Origin: Alphaproteobacteria bacterium | GTDB lineage: Bacteria > Pseudomonadota > Alphaproteobacteria > Rhizobiales > Aestuariivirgaceae | Assembly: GCA_024639035.1 (NCBI GenBank) | Contig: JAHEJE010000078.1 | Span: forward strand, 1 to 10,210 | Length of the DNA: 10,210 nucleotides | Direction: 5' to 3' | In this document: one piece after another, positions 1-6,469 of the stretch | How the letters are laid out: the number at the start of each line of letters is the position of its first letter | Position numbering within the stretch: the first letter of the stretch is position 1 | Translations under genes and position numbers: made by a program | The notes under the pieces: model-generated | What the model was told of the DNA's origin: nothing | What the model saw: the letters and a program-made list of their open reading frames with translations, nothing else | The model's database searches: none

Positions 1-86
1 CGCCGCCGCCGGATGGCCGTGTTGTCTTCGCTCGGCCGGCTGTCCTTGACCTGGGTTTCGCCGTTTGAACAATAGGGACAGCGCAT
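1..86 (-). CDS. nrdR: Transcriptional repressor NrdR, N-terminal part (runs off the window)
   Basis: NrdR is a zinc-ribbon plus ATP-cone repressor that binds NrdR boxes in front of ribonucleotide reductase genes and senses (d)ATP. Only the first 28 codons are here. They begin MRCPYC and continue with a QVKDSRPSEDN stretch and an IRRR tail, which is the near-invariant NrdR start. C3 and C6 are the first cysteine pair of the zinc ribbon; the second pair and the ATP-cone lie outside the window. The ATG at 86-84 follows the glyA stop by 23 bases on the same strand, so the two are probably cotranscribed. In many alphaproteobacteria glyA-nrdR is followed by riboflavin genes and nusB. The Shine-Dalgarno is weak and rather distant (AGGA). 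The identification is firm despite the truncation. Confidence 0.92.
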   Translation of the reverse strand, partial: MRCPYCSNGETQVKDSRPSEDNTAIRRR

Positions 87-109
87 GCCGTTACTTGATC
101 CTGATCCGC

Positions 110-1417
110 TTACGGGTAGACGGGGAAGCGGTCGGTGAGCGCAATCACCCGCTCCTTGACCGCTGCCTCGATGCCGCCGTTGCCGTCTTCGCCGTTGGCG
201 GCAAGGCCATCAAGCACGTCGTTGATCATGTTGGCAACCTCGACGAACTCAGGGGTACCGAAACCGCGCGTCGTGCAGGCCGGCGAACCGAGGCGGATGC
301 CCGAGGTGATCATCGGTTTTTCCGGATCGAACGGGATGCCGTTCTTGTTGCAGGTGATGTTGGCGCGGCCGAGCGCCTCCTCAGCCGCCTTGCCGGTCAG
401 GCCCTTGGGCCGCAGGTCGACCAGCATCAGGTGGGTGTCGGTGCCGCCGGACACGATGTCGAAGCCGTGGCCGATCAGCGCCTCGGCCATCGCCCTGGCG
501 TTGTCGACGACCTGCTGGGCGTACTGCTTGAACTCGGGCCGCAGCGCCTCGCCGAAGGCCACCGCCTTGCCGGCGATGACATGCATCAGCGGACCGCCCT
601 GCAGGCCGGGGAACACGGCGGAGTTGAATTTCTTGCCGAGGTCGGCGTCGTTCGACAGGATCATGCCGCCGCGCGGGCCGCGCAGGGTCTTGTGGGTGGT
701 GGTGGTGGCGACATCGGCGTGGTCGAGCGGGTTCGGGTGGACACCACCGGCGACAAGGCCGGCAAAGTGGGCCATGTCGACCATGAACCAGGCGCCGACC
801 TTGTCGGCGATCTGGCGGAAGCGGGCGAAGTCGATGTGGCGCGGATAGGCCGATCCGCCAGCCAGGATCAACTTGGGTTTGTTCTCGAGCGCCAGGCGTT
901 CGACCTCTTCGTAGATGATGCGGTGATCGTCCTCGTTGACCGAATAGGGCACGACGTTGAACCACTTGCCGGACTGGTTGACCGGGGCGCCGTGGGTCAG
1001 GTGGCCGCCGGCGGCCAGGTTCAGCCCCATGAAGGTGTCGCCCGGCTTGAGCAGGGCAAAGAACACCGCCTGGTTGGCCTGGGCGCCGGAGTGCGGTTGG
1101 ACGTTGGCGTAAGAGCAGTTGAACAGCTGCTTGGCGCGGTCGATGGCAAGTTGCTCGGCGACATCGACATACTGGCAGCCGCCATAATAGCGCCGGCCCG
1201 GGTAGCCTTCGGCATACTTGTTGGTCATCACCGACCCTTGAGCCTCCATCACCGCGGCCGAGACGATGTTTTCCGAGGCGATCAACTCGATTTCATGGCG
1301 TTGACGGCCATGTTCGTCTGAAATCGATGCGGCGATGTCCGGGTCGTTGTCGCGCAGCGAGCCGGTGAAGAAATCGGGATAGAGATTGCGGGCGCTGGTG
1401 GCCGAATGATCGTTCAT
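110..1417 (-). CDS. glyA: Serine hydroxymethyltransferase
   Basis: This cytosolic PLP enzyme interconverts serine plus tetrahydrofolate with glycine plus 5,10-methylene-tetrahydrofolate. It feeds one-carbon units to purine, thymidylate and methionine synthesis. The product is 435 residues, a normal family length. Visible landmarks are the ELIASENIVS substrate loop near 44-53, the NKYAEGYPGRRYYGG segment at 66-80, VDMAHFAGL at 213-221, and the PLP-lysine motif TTTHKTLRGPRGG with K243 as the Schiff-base lysine. The frame stays open 66 codons further upstream, but that extension is unlike any SHMT. ATG 1417 has AGGAAG six bases upstream and gives the expected N-terminus. The gene is 225 bases downstream of the Lrp-type gene and 23 bases upstream of nrdR. 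Glycine made here is also the substrate of the ALA synthase encoded further along, a metabolic link rather than an operon. Confidence 0.97.
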   Translation of the reverse strand: MNDHSATSARNLYPDFFTGSLRDNDPDIAASISDEHGRQRHEIELIASENIVSAAVMEAQGSVMTNKYAEGYPGRRYYGGCQYVDVAEQLAIDRAKQLFNCSYANVQPHSGAQANQAVFFALLKPGDTFMGLNLAAGGHLTHGAPVNQSGKWFNVVPYSVNEDDHRIIYEEVERLALENKPKLILAGGSAYPRHIDFARFRQIADKVGAWFMVDMAHFAGLVAGGVHPNPLDHADVATTTTHKTLRGPRGGMILSNDADLGKKFNSAVFPGLQGGPLMHVIAGKAVAFGEALRPEFKQYAQQVVDNARAMAEALIGHGFDIVSGGTDTHLMLVDLRPKGLTGKAAEEALGRANITCNKNGIPFDPEKPMITSGIRLGSPACTTRGFGTPEFVEVANMINDVLDGLAANGEDGNGGIEAAVKERVIALTDRFPVYP

Positions 1418-1499
1418 ATGTCGCTTCCTGTTGTGGTCCGGCGCACAAGCGGCGCCCTGCTGAAATTCGTTCCCGGTGAAGATCAGTGATGGAGCGTAG

Positions 1500-1505
1500 C
1501 TTATA
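1500..1505 (-). promoter_or_regulatory. Possible -10 element of the glyA promoter
   Basis: TATAAG is read on the minus strand about 80 bases upstream of the glyA start, just past the hairpin at 1513-1564. No convincing -35 hexamer lies 16-18 bases upstream of it, so this is a weak, single-element prediction. It is placed here because glyA needs its own promoter if the hairpin ends transcription from the Lrp-type gene. Confidence 0.22.
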
Positions 1506-1512
1506 GGGATGC

Positions 1513-1564
1513 AAAACGCCATGTTCGCGGCGGCATGTCGTCGCGCAGATGCGGCGTTTTTTTT
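1513..1564 (+). terminator. Terminator-like hairpin with eight-T tail, plus strand
   Basis: Outer arms AAAACGCC (1513-1520) and GGCGTTTT (1553-1560) enclose an inner hairpin. The inner arms are CGCGGCGG (1526-1533) and TCGTCGCG (1538-1545), with a CATG loop. Eight consecutive T follow at 1557-1564. The two G-T pairs of the inner stem are wobbles in plus-strand RNA but become C-A mismatches in minus-strand RNA, so the structure favours plus-strand transcription. On the minus strand the outer stem still ends in TTTT, so it may weakly separate the Lrp-type gene from glyA. No plus-strand gene ends here. Confidence 0.4.
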
Positions 1565-1642
1565 AGGGCTGCAGGCACCGAACGGCAGACCAGGCGCGCG
1601 CTCGGCAATCCGCAACTCGGTTGCGAGCCCGGTGGCTTGGGG

Positions 1643-2104
1643 TCAATCCTCCACCTGCAAAGGCAGCCTGGTGGTGAACTTTATCTGCTCCATGGCGAAA
1701 GTCGAGCTGACATCCTTGAAGTTGGCCGCTGCAATCAGCTTCTTGTAAAACACATCGTAGCCTTCGACGTCGGCGACGGCGACACGGAGCAGATAGTCGA
1801 CCTGCCCGCTCATGCGGTAGAATTCCAGGACTTCGGGCATGTCCGCCACCGCGCTGTCGAACTTGTCGAGCCATTCCTGACTGTGTTCGAGCGTGGTGAT
1901 GGCAACGAAGACGGTCACGTTGGCGCCGACCTTGCGTGGGTCGAGAAGGGTCACGCGGTCCAAAATGACGCCATCCTGCTCCAGGCGCGCAATCCGCTCG
2001 GCGCACGCCGCCTCGTCCAGGCCGAGCTGTGCGGCAACGTCCGCGGCGGAAAGGGTGGCATCGGTTTGCAGAACGTCGAGGATCCTGGCGTCGGTTTTGT
2101 CCAT
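1643..2104 (-). CDS. Lrp/AsnC-family transcriptional regulator
   Basis: This is a 153-residue DNA-binding regulator of the leucine-responsive/AsnC (feast-famine) family, which commonly senses amino acids and assembles as dimers to octamers. The N-terminus (DKTDARILDVLQTDATLSA, then an AAQLGLDEAACAERIARLE helix pair, about residues 2-42) is the winged helix-turn-helix. Residues about 64-150 form the RAM ligand-binding domain, including the signature MSGQVDYLLRV at 98-108 and a terminal KFTTRLPL. The frame is open for 80 more codons upstream, but those run through the 132-bp palindrome and match nothing expected, so ATG 2104 is chosen. A purine-rich AAGAGA precedes it closely. It is divergent from the DUF442 gene at 2370 and lies upstream of glyA. 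Lrp-family proteins often control a divergent neighbour or themselves. Its effector cannot be read from the sequence. Confidence 0.93.
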   Translation of the reverse strand: MDKTDARILDVLQTDATLSAADVAAQLGLDEAACAERIARLEQDGVILDRVTLLDPRKVGANVTVFVAITTLEHSQEWLDKFDSAVADMPEVLEFYRMSGQVDYLLRVAVADVEGYDVFYKKLIAAANFKDVSSTFAMEQIKFTTRLPLQVED

Positions 2105-2186
2105 TTCTCTTGCTTTCGGTTCCTGATAGAGGTTCGCTGCGCTTTGTGGGGTCAAGTTTAGGCCCGTTGCCGGATATGTGAAACAT

Positions 2187-2318
2187 CTAATACTAATGGC
2201 CCTTGCCCTTAAGTCTGACCCATCCCGCTCCCCCGGCCCAACCACCCCAAGGGTACCATCTACGGGTGGTTGGGCCGGGGGAGCGGGATGGGTCAGACTT
2301 AAGGGCCACTGGTATAAG
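2187..2318. repeat. 132-bp long palindrome, MITE-like inserted element
   Basis: Two arms read as inverted copies: 2187-2247 and 2264-2318. The inner 43 bp (2205-2247 against 2264-2306) are a perfect inverted repeat around a 16-nt spacer at 2248-2263. The outer 16 positions match at 13. The left arm also carries an extra GCCCTT, a tandem copy of 2199-2204. The outer ends read like TAATACTAATGGCCC and TTATACCAGTGGCCC, so TA dinucleotides flank terminal-repeat-like ends. No transposase gene fits inside. It sits in the divergent promoter region between the Lrp-type and DUF442 genes. I do not recognise the family. A non-autonomous transposable element is the best reading; a cruciform or regulatory hairpin is the alternative. 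Confidence 0.75.
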
Positions 2319-2369
2319 TGCGATGTGCAAATTCGCGGCAGCACAGGTTGAATCGGAGATGGAACCGGC

Positions 2370-2900
2370 GTGCTCGAAATCGTCAGCCTAACGCCCGAGT
2401 TCGCGATCGGTCCGCAGGTAACGGCGGAAGACTTCGAGTCGATTCGTGCAGCCGGCTTTGCATCGGTTGTGAACGCCCGGCCCGACGACGAACTCGGAAC
2501 CTACCTGCATGCGCCGGAAGCTGAGCGACAGGCAGGCGCGTGCGGCCTGTCCTACGCCCACAGCCCGACCGAGAACCACGCCATATTCGAACCGGATGTC
2601 ATCGACCGTTTCGAGCAGGCTCTGGCCGAACTGCCAAAGCCGATCTTCGCCCATTGCAAGACCGGCACCCGGGCGGCCATCCTGTGGGCGCTCGTTGCCG
2701 CGCGGCATCGGCCGGTCGAAGATGTCATCGCCACGCTGCGGGCGGGCGGTCAGGATCTGGATTTCCTCGAACAGGAGTTGCGCGACTCCGCCGCCGCAGG
2801 GCGCCAGTCGCCGATGCAACTGAAAGAAGACGCACTGCTCAGCCTCAGCCGGTCCAGCCTGCTGGGCGGCAGTTATGCAGGGCCCGACAAAAGGCGATGA
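2370..2900 (+). CDS. DUF442/Blh-type phosphatase-like protein
   Basis: This is a 176-residue cytoplasmic protein of the beta-lactamase-hydrolase-like (TIGR01244/DUF442) family, which has a dual-specificity-phosphatase-like fold. The first 120 residues carry the family pattern: LTPEFAIGPQV at 7-17, an AAGFASVVNARPDDE segment at 27-41, and the active-loop motif HCKTGTR at 95-101 with candidate nucleophile C96 and R101. The C-to-R spacing is CX4R, as usual in this family rather than classical CX5R phosphatases. The last 35 or so residues are a poorly conserved tail. In relatives this domain can be fused to a metallo-beta-lactamase/persulfide dioxygenase domain; here it stands alone. The start is GTG at 2370, giving the expected N-terminus, with GGAG about eleven bases upstream. 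It is divergent from the Lrp-type gene and convergent with hemA, 30 bases apart. The substrate is unknown. Confidence 0.85.
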   Translation: MLEIVSLTPEFAIGPQVTAEDFESIRAAGFASVVNARPDDELGTYLHAPEAERQAGACGLSYAHSPTENHAIFEPDVIDRFEQALAELPKPIFAHCKTGTRAAILWALVAARHRPVEDVIATLRAGGQDLDFLEQELRDSAAAGRQSPMQLKEDALLSLSRSSLLGGSYAGPDKRR

Positions 2901-2930
2901 TATCGTAAAGGGCGTTACGCGCGCGACCGA

Positions 2931-4145
2931 TCAGGCCGCCCGCTGCAGCTCCAGCCGCGACCACAGCTCATCCACGGCATCGACCAGCACGGCGATTTCG
3001 GCCGGCCCATGCAGAGGCCCAGGCGTCAGGCGGATGCGTTCGGTGCCGCGCGGGACGGTGGGGTAGTTGATCGGCTGGACGTAGATCGAGAACTCGCGCA
3101 TCAGCTCATCGGTCAGCGCCTTGCAGCGCACCGGGCAGCCGACGTGGACCGGCACGATGTGGCTCGGCGACACGATCACCGGCAGTCCGCGATCAATCAA
3201 CTTCTGGCGCAGCAGGCCGGCGTGCTTCTGCTGCAGCCGGCGTTCCTCGTTCGAGGTCTTGAGGTGACGTACCGCGGCGCGCGCGCCGGCGGCCAGAACC
3301 GGGGCCACAGAGGTGGTGAAGATGAAGCCCGGCGCATAGCTGCGGATGGCATCGACGATGCGCGGCGAGGCCGCGATGTAGCCGCCCATCACGCCATAGG
3401 CCTTGGCCAGCGTGCCCTCGATGATATCGATCTCATCGAGCAGCCCCTCGCGCTCGGCAATGCCGCCGCCGCGCGGGCCGTACATGCCGACGGCGTGCAC
3501 CTCATCGAGATAGGTCATGGCGTTGTACTTGCGCGCCAGGGCGCAAATCTCGGCCAGCGGCGCGATGTCGCCGTCCATCGAATAGACCGACTCGAGCGCG
3601 ATCACCTTCGGCTGGTCGTGGATCAGCGTGGCCAGTTTGGTTTCAAGGTCGTCGAGGTCGTTGTGGCGCCACACCGCCTTGTTGCTGCGGCCGTGCCGGA
3701 TGCCCTCGATCATCGAGGCGTGGTTCAGTTCATCGGACAGGATGGTGCATTCGGGCATCAGCCGGGCCAGGGTCGACAGGGTCGCCTGATTGGCCATGTA
3801 GCCGGAGTTGAACAGCAGTGCCGCACCCTTGCCATGCAGGTCGGCCAGCTCGCGCTCCAACTGGATGTGATACCAGCTGGTGCCGGAAATGTTGCGGGTG
3901 CCCCCTGCCCCGGCGCCGGTCACATCGAGCGCTTCGTGCATGGCGTTCAGCACGACCGGGTGCTGACCCATGGCCAGGTAATCGTTGGAGCACCACACGG
4001 TGACTTCGCGCGGCTGGTCGTCGCCGAAGTAGGTTGCCTTGGGAAAGCAGCCCTTGACGCGCCTGAGCTGAGCGAACTCGCGGTAGCGGCCCTCGCCGTG
4101 CAGATCCGCTATCGCCTTGTCGAAAACCTCGTCGTAGCCCGGCAT
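2931..4145 (-). CDS. hemA: 5-aminolevulinate synthase
   Basis: This PLP enzyme condenses glycine with succinyl-CoA to 5-aminolevulinate, CO2 and CoA. It is the first step of heme synthesis by the C4 (Shemin) route, typical of Alphaproteobacteria. The 404-residue product has the alphaproteobacterial N-terminus (YDEVFDKAIADLHGEGRYR). It also has the glycine-rich GAGAGGTRNISGT at 77-89, H142 in DELNHASMI, D214 in YLDEVHAVG, and the Schiff-base lysine K248 in EGTLAKAYGVMGG. To my recollection these residue numbers coincide with Rhodobacter capsulatus HemA. The C-terminal QPINYPTVPRGTERIR block is intact. ATG 4145 has only a weak GTGGG-like ribosome site. It ends 30 bases from the convergent DUF442 gene. 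A CP dipeptide (C337-P338) is discussed under findings. Confidence 0.97.
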   Translation of the reverse strand: MPGYDEVFDKAIADLHGEGRYREFAQLRRVKGCFPKATYFGDDQPREVTVWCSNDYLAMGQHPVVLNAMHEALDVTGAGAGGTRNISGTSWYHIQLERELADLHGKGAALLFNSGYMANQATLSTLARLMPECTILSDELNHASMIEGIRHGRSNKAVWRHNDLDDLETKLATLIHDQPKVIALESVYSMDGDIAPLAEICALARKYNAMTYLDEVHAVGMYGPRGGGIAEREGLLDEIDIIEGTLAKAYGVMGGYIAASPRIVDAIRSYAPGFIFTTSVAPVLAAGARAAVRHLKTSNEERRLQQKHAGLLRQKLIDRGLPVIVSPSHIVPVHVGCPVRCKALTDELMREFSIYVQPINYPTVPRGTERIRLTPGPLHGPAEIAVLVDAVDELWSRLELQRAA

Positions 4146-4198
4146 ATGTTACCCACTCACGCCTTTTGCTGCACGCCGGATTGTCCGGTCGGAGCACA

Positions 4199-4228
4199 TA
4201 TCTAGCAGCATACACAAAACCAAAACAA
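4199..4228 (-). promoter_or_regulatory. Candidate hemA promoter
   Basis: On the minus strand TTGTTT (4228-4223) and TAGATA (4204-4199) are separated by 18 bases, in an AT-richer pocket 54 bases upstream of the hemA ATG. An overlapping alternative pairing is TTGGTT with TATGTG at 17 bases. Neither hexamer is perfect. A short CCGGACAATCCGG hairpin lies in the predicted leader. I see no clear FNR or Irr/Fur box. Confidence 0.3.
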
Positions 4229-4289
4229 CGCTTTGGGCAAAATTAGTCGCATACGCAAGGTCACCGCAGTGTACCCACCCGGGCCGCTG

Positions 4290-5603
4290 TCAGCCCTGGA
4301 TTTCTTCGGGCAGCCCGCCCGGCTGGCCGACGACAAAGCCGGTGCCGTCGAGTTGGTAGATATCGTCGCGGAATTGCACCTGGCCGTCGTCGGAAGCCCA
4401 GCCGGTCAGATAGGCGAACCGGATTTGCGGACCTTCGTCGACCTTGACATCAAGCCGCTCGCCGGCGTTGACCACGGCGTCGATCTGGCCGCGGTCCCAG
4501 CCCGGCTGGTTGCGCAGGATCCATTCGGTCAGGATGTGTACCTTGTCGATACGCACGCAACCGGACGAGAAATACCGGGACGCCTCGGAGAACAGCTGCT
4601 TGGTCGGCGTGTCGTGCATGTAGACGGCATGCTTGTTGGGGAAATTGATCTTCACCGAGGCCATGGCATTGCCCTGGCCGGGTTCCTGGCGGAAATGATA
4701 GCGGTCGGCGGTCACCGAATTCCAATCCACTGAGGAGGGATCCACTTCCGGTCCGTTGTAGCCATCGTAAATGCGGATATCCATTTCGCGCAAAACCGCC
4801 AGGCTCTTGCGGACCTTGGGCAGGATGTCCTTTTCGACAATGCTGACCGGCGCATTCCAGTACGGATTGAAATTGAGCTCGGATACCTTGCTCATCAGGG
4901 CCGGCGTCGGTCGGTCAATCTTGCCGACGACAACATTGTGGCGCGAGCGCAGGCGGCCGTTTTCGACCGCATCGAGCTGGGCGCCTGGAATATTCACAAC
5001 CACGTACCTGTAGCCGAGGTCCTGGCTGTAGGTCTGGACGCGCGGCAGGTTGGCCTTCAGGGTCGCGAGCCGGGCATAAGCGGACACGTTCAAGGCGTTT
5101 TGCGTGTTGCCGCCAAGCCGGCCGTCCGGTCGCAGGCCATGGTTCTGCTGGAACTGCTTCAGCGCCTGCTGGACATTCGAATCGAACGTCACGCCGCGGG
5201 TCGCCGACCCGGACAGATAGCCTTCCGCCGCCAGGCGCTGGCGCAGGATGTCGACCACACTCGCCTCGGCGCCCTTGGCCAGGGTCTTGGTCCGCGGCAA
5301 CTTGGGCCAGCCGCCGCGCGATACGATGATCTGATAACGGGCGATGGCATCCTGCAGGTTGCGCTCGCTGGAGGCATCGAGCATCGGGCGTTCCGAGAAA
5401 TCGGCGACGACCTTGGATTGGGTCGGTGCGGTGTTGGCGCGTTGCTGTACATTGTAGTTGCGCTTGACCGTGGTCTTGTAGTCGTCCCTGGCGTTTTCCG
5501 CCTGGGCCAGCCCCGGCACCAGCAGTGCTGCGGGAATCACGGCAAAGCTGCGCAGCACAAATCGCCGGCTCAACAATTGATTCGTCATCGTATTTTTCGC
5601 CAT
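4290..5603 (-). CDS. L,D-transpeptidase (YkuD catalytic domain with peptidoglycan-binding domain), Tat-exported
   Basis: This periplasmic enzyme forms 3-3 cross-links in peptidoglycan or anchors proteins to it. From ATG 5603 it has 437 residues. The N-terminus LSRRFVLRSFAVIPAALL carries a twin-arginine pattern (S12-R13-R14-F-V-L-R18), a hydrophobic core and a likely cleavage after AQA at 33-35. A PG_binding_1-like helical domain covers about 112-172. The YkuD domain runs from about 197 to 360, with H330 in YMHDTPTKQLF and the nucleophile C349 in SSGCVRI. Here Ser replaces the His of the common SHGC motif, as in YcbB-type enzymes. ATG 5588 is a possible alternative start; AGGGGG lies 12 bases before ATG 5603, a little far. 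It follows the LdtR-like regulator on the same strand, 195 bases away, which supports regulated cell-wall remodelling. Confidence 0.92.
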   Translation of the reverse strand: MAKNTMTNQLLSRRFVLRSFAVIPAALLVPGLAQAENARDDYKTTVKRNYNVQQRANTAPTQSKVVADFSERPMLDASSERNLQDAIARYQIIVSRGGWPKLPRTKTLAKGAEASVVDILRQRLAAEGYLSGSATRGVTFDSNVQQALKQFQQNHGLRPDGRLGGNTQNALNVSAYARLATLKANLPRVQTYSQDLGYRYVVVNIPGAQLDAVENGRLRSRHNVVVGKIDRPTPALMSKVSELNFNPYWNAPVSIVEKDILPKVRKSLAVLREMDIRIYDGYNGPEVDPSSVDWNSVTADRYHFRQEPGQGNAMASVKINFPNKHAVYMHDTPTKQLFSEASRYFSSGCVRIDKVHILTEWILRNQPGWDRGQIDAVVNAGERLDVKVDEGPQIRFAYLTGWASDDGQVQFRDDIYQLDGTGFVVGQPGGLPEEIQG

Positions 5604-5741
5604 ATCAAGCACATACCCCCTACCGCGCGAAAAGCGCAATTCGTGCACGCATATACCAGAGAATGGCGCGTGTGTGCCAGACAATTCAGGCGATTTTTGG
5701 GTCGACCGGTCTATTCTCACCGCAATTTGATCACAACACGA

Positions 5742-5772
5742 AACGCCGCGGAGCAAACTGCTTCGCGGCGTT
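5742..5772 (-). terminator. Hairpin between the MarR gene and the L,D-transpeptidase gene
   Basis: The arms AACGCCGCG (5742-5750) and CGCGGCGTT (5764-5772) form nine pairs, and inner AGCA/TGCT adds four around a 3-nt loop. In minus-strand RNA one A-C mismatch separates the two parts. It begins 26 bases past the MarR stop. The following T tract is short and broken (TTTCGTGTT), so termination may be partial. It suggests that the transpeptidase gene has its own promoter. Confidence 0.5.
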
Positions 5773-5798
5773 GGTGTAGTCTGCGCTCGCCGGGACGG

Positions 5799-6314
5799 CT
5801 ACAGGCGATAGAGAATCTGGTCGGTCCAGAAGCGCTCCAGCCGGGCCAGGGCCTTGTTCAGGCGGTCGAACTCATCGGCATCGAGACCGACGACTTCGTG
5901 GATCGACTGAAGCTGGCGGTTGTAGAGCGAATCGACCTTGTCGCGGATTTCATTGCCTTTGTCGGTCAGCTTCACCCGCACCGAGCGGCGGTCGGTCGAT
6001 GAGCGCTCGTGGCTCACGTAACCGGCCTCGACCAGCTTCTTCAGGTTGTAGGATACGTTCGAGCCCTGATAGTGGCCGCGGGTCCGCAACTCGCCGGCGG
6101 TCAGTTCGTTGTCGCCGATGTTGAAGATCAACAGAGCCTGTACCGAGTTGAGCTCGGCTTCGCCGTCACGTTCGAATTCGTCCTTGATGACGTCGAGCAA
6201 ACGGCGATGCAGCCGTTCGATCAGCGTCAGTGCTTCAAGATAACGATGTTTGATTGCCTGCCGGTCGTTGGAAGGAACGACCTCTTGCACGGCACCTGCC
6301 ATGTTGGTTTGCAT
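5799..6314 (-). CDS. ldtR: MarR-family regulator, LdtR-like
   Basis: This is a 171-residue winged helix-turn-helix repressor or activator of the MarR group. The DNA-binding core spans about residues 54-118: LNSVQALLIFNIGDNELTAG, then a GSNVSYNLKKLVEAGYV recognition segment. A wing follows, ending in ERSSTDRRSVRVKLTDKG. Long helices at both ends would make the dimer interface. In Sinorhizobium and Candidatus Liberibacter a protein of this type, LdtR, controls an L,D-transpeptidase and affects stress tolerance and cell shape. The neighbouring gene here is an L,D-transpeptidase, which supports the assignment. ATG 6314 is preceded by GGTG at five bases. A strong hairpin follows the gene. The MarR family call is firm; the ldtR symbol is inferred from sequence style and context. 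Confidence 0.85.
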   Translation of the reverse strand: MQTNMAGAVQEVVPSNDRQAIKHRYLEALTLIERLHRRLLDVIKDEFERDGEAELNSVQALLIFNIGDNELTAGELRTRGHYQGSNVSYNLKKLVEAGYVSHERSSTDRRSVRVKLTDKGNEIRDKVDSLYNRQLQSIHEVVGLDADEFDRLNKALARLERFWTDQILYRL

Positions 6315-6377
6315 TGGAACACCTGCCCTTGTTTTGTGCTGAGACCGGCTTCATTGGCCATCTCTTATGGCGGGCAA

Positions 6378-6407
6378 CATAAACAATGCGCGTTAAAATC
6401 GTCTCAA
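6378..6407 (-). promoter_or_regulatory. Possible promoter of the LdtR-like gene
   Basis: On the minus strand TTGAGA (6407-6402) and TTTATG (6383-6378) are 18 bases apart, about 64 bases upstream of the ATG, within a local AT-rich patch. A GCCAT/ATGGC inverted repeat lies just downstream and could be an operator. The -10 match is poor. Confidence 0.25.
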
Positions 6408-6443
6408 ACGGCTAGGTAAATTTGTTACTAAATTTTCCGATTG

Positions 6444-6461
6444 TATTTACGCCGGTAAATA
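6444..6461. repeat. Perfect 7-4-7 AT-rich palindrome downstream of mmsB
   Basis: TATTTAC and GTAAATA are exact inverted copies around GCCG, eight bases past the mmsB stop and about 130 bases upstream of the LdtR-like gene. No T tract follows in either direction, so it is a poor terminator. It resembles an operator-type dyad in an AT-rich pocket (about 6380-6480) that contrasts with the GC-rich surroundings. Confidence 0.45.
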
Positions 6462-6469
6462 TCCGCCAG

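Noticed and set aside
65..1321. Long open plus-strand frame across glyA
   Set aside because: It mirrors the minus-strand SHMT codons in GC-rich DNA. Its product has no family features, while the minus strand gives an intact known enzyme.
1418..1500. Riboswitch in the glyA leader
   Set aside because: Apart from a five-pair GGCGC/GCGCC hairpin at 1440-1456, I see no glycine, SAM or folate riboswitch core.
1418..1615. N-terminal extension of glyA
   Set aside because: The 66 extra residues are unlike SHMT, and ATG 1417 has a good ribosome site.
1611..1625. CGCAAC/GTTGCG hairpin after the Lrp-type gene as its terminator
   Set aside because: It has only six pairs and no T tract on the minus strand.
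2105..2344. N-terminal extension of the Lrp-type gene into the palindrome
   Set aside because: The frame happens to stay open through the inserted repeat. Lrp proteins start at the helix-turn-helix, as with ATG 2104.
2901..2930. CGTAA/TTACG hairpin between the convergent DUF442 and hemA genes as a terminator
   Set aside because: It has a five-pair stem and no T run in either direction.
3009..4205. Long open plus-strand frame across hemA
   Set aside because: It is antisense to a complete ALA synthase, and its composition (His/Gln/Arg-rich) is that of a shadow frame.
5674..5679. TGGCAC on the minus strand as a sigma-54 -24 box for the transpeptidase gene
   Set aside because: The required TTGC-type -12 element is absent at the proper spacing.
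4938..6002. Plus-strand open frame spanning the transpeptidase start and MarR gene
   Set aside because: It crosses two confident minus-strand genes and a hairpin, and has no family features.
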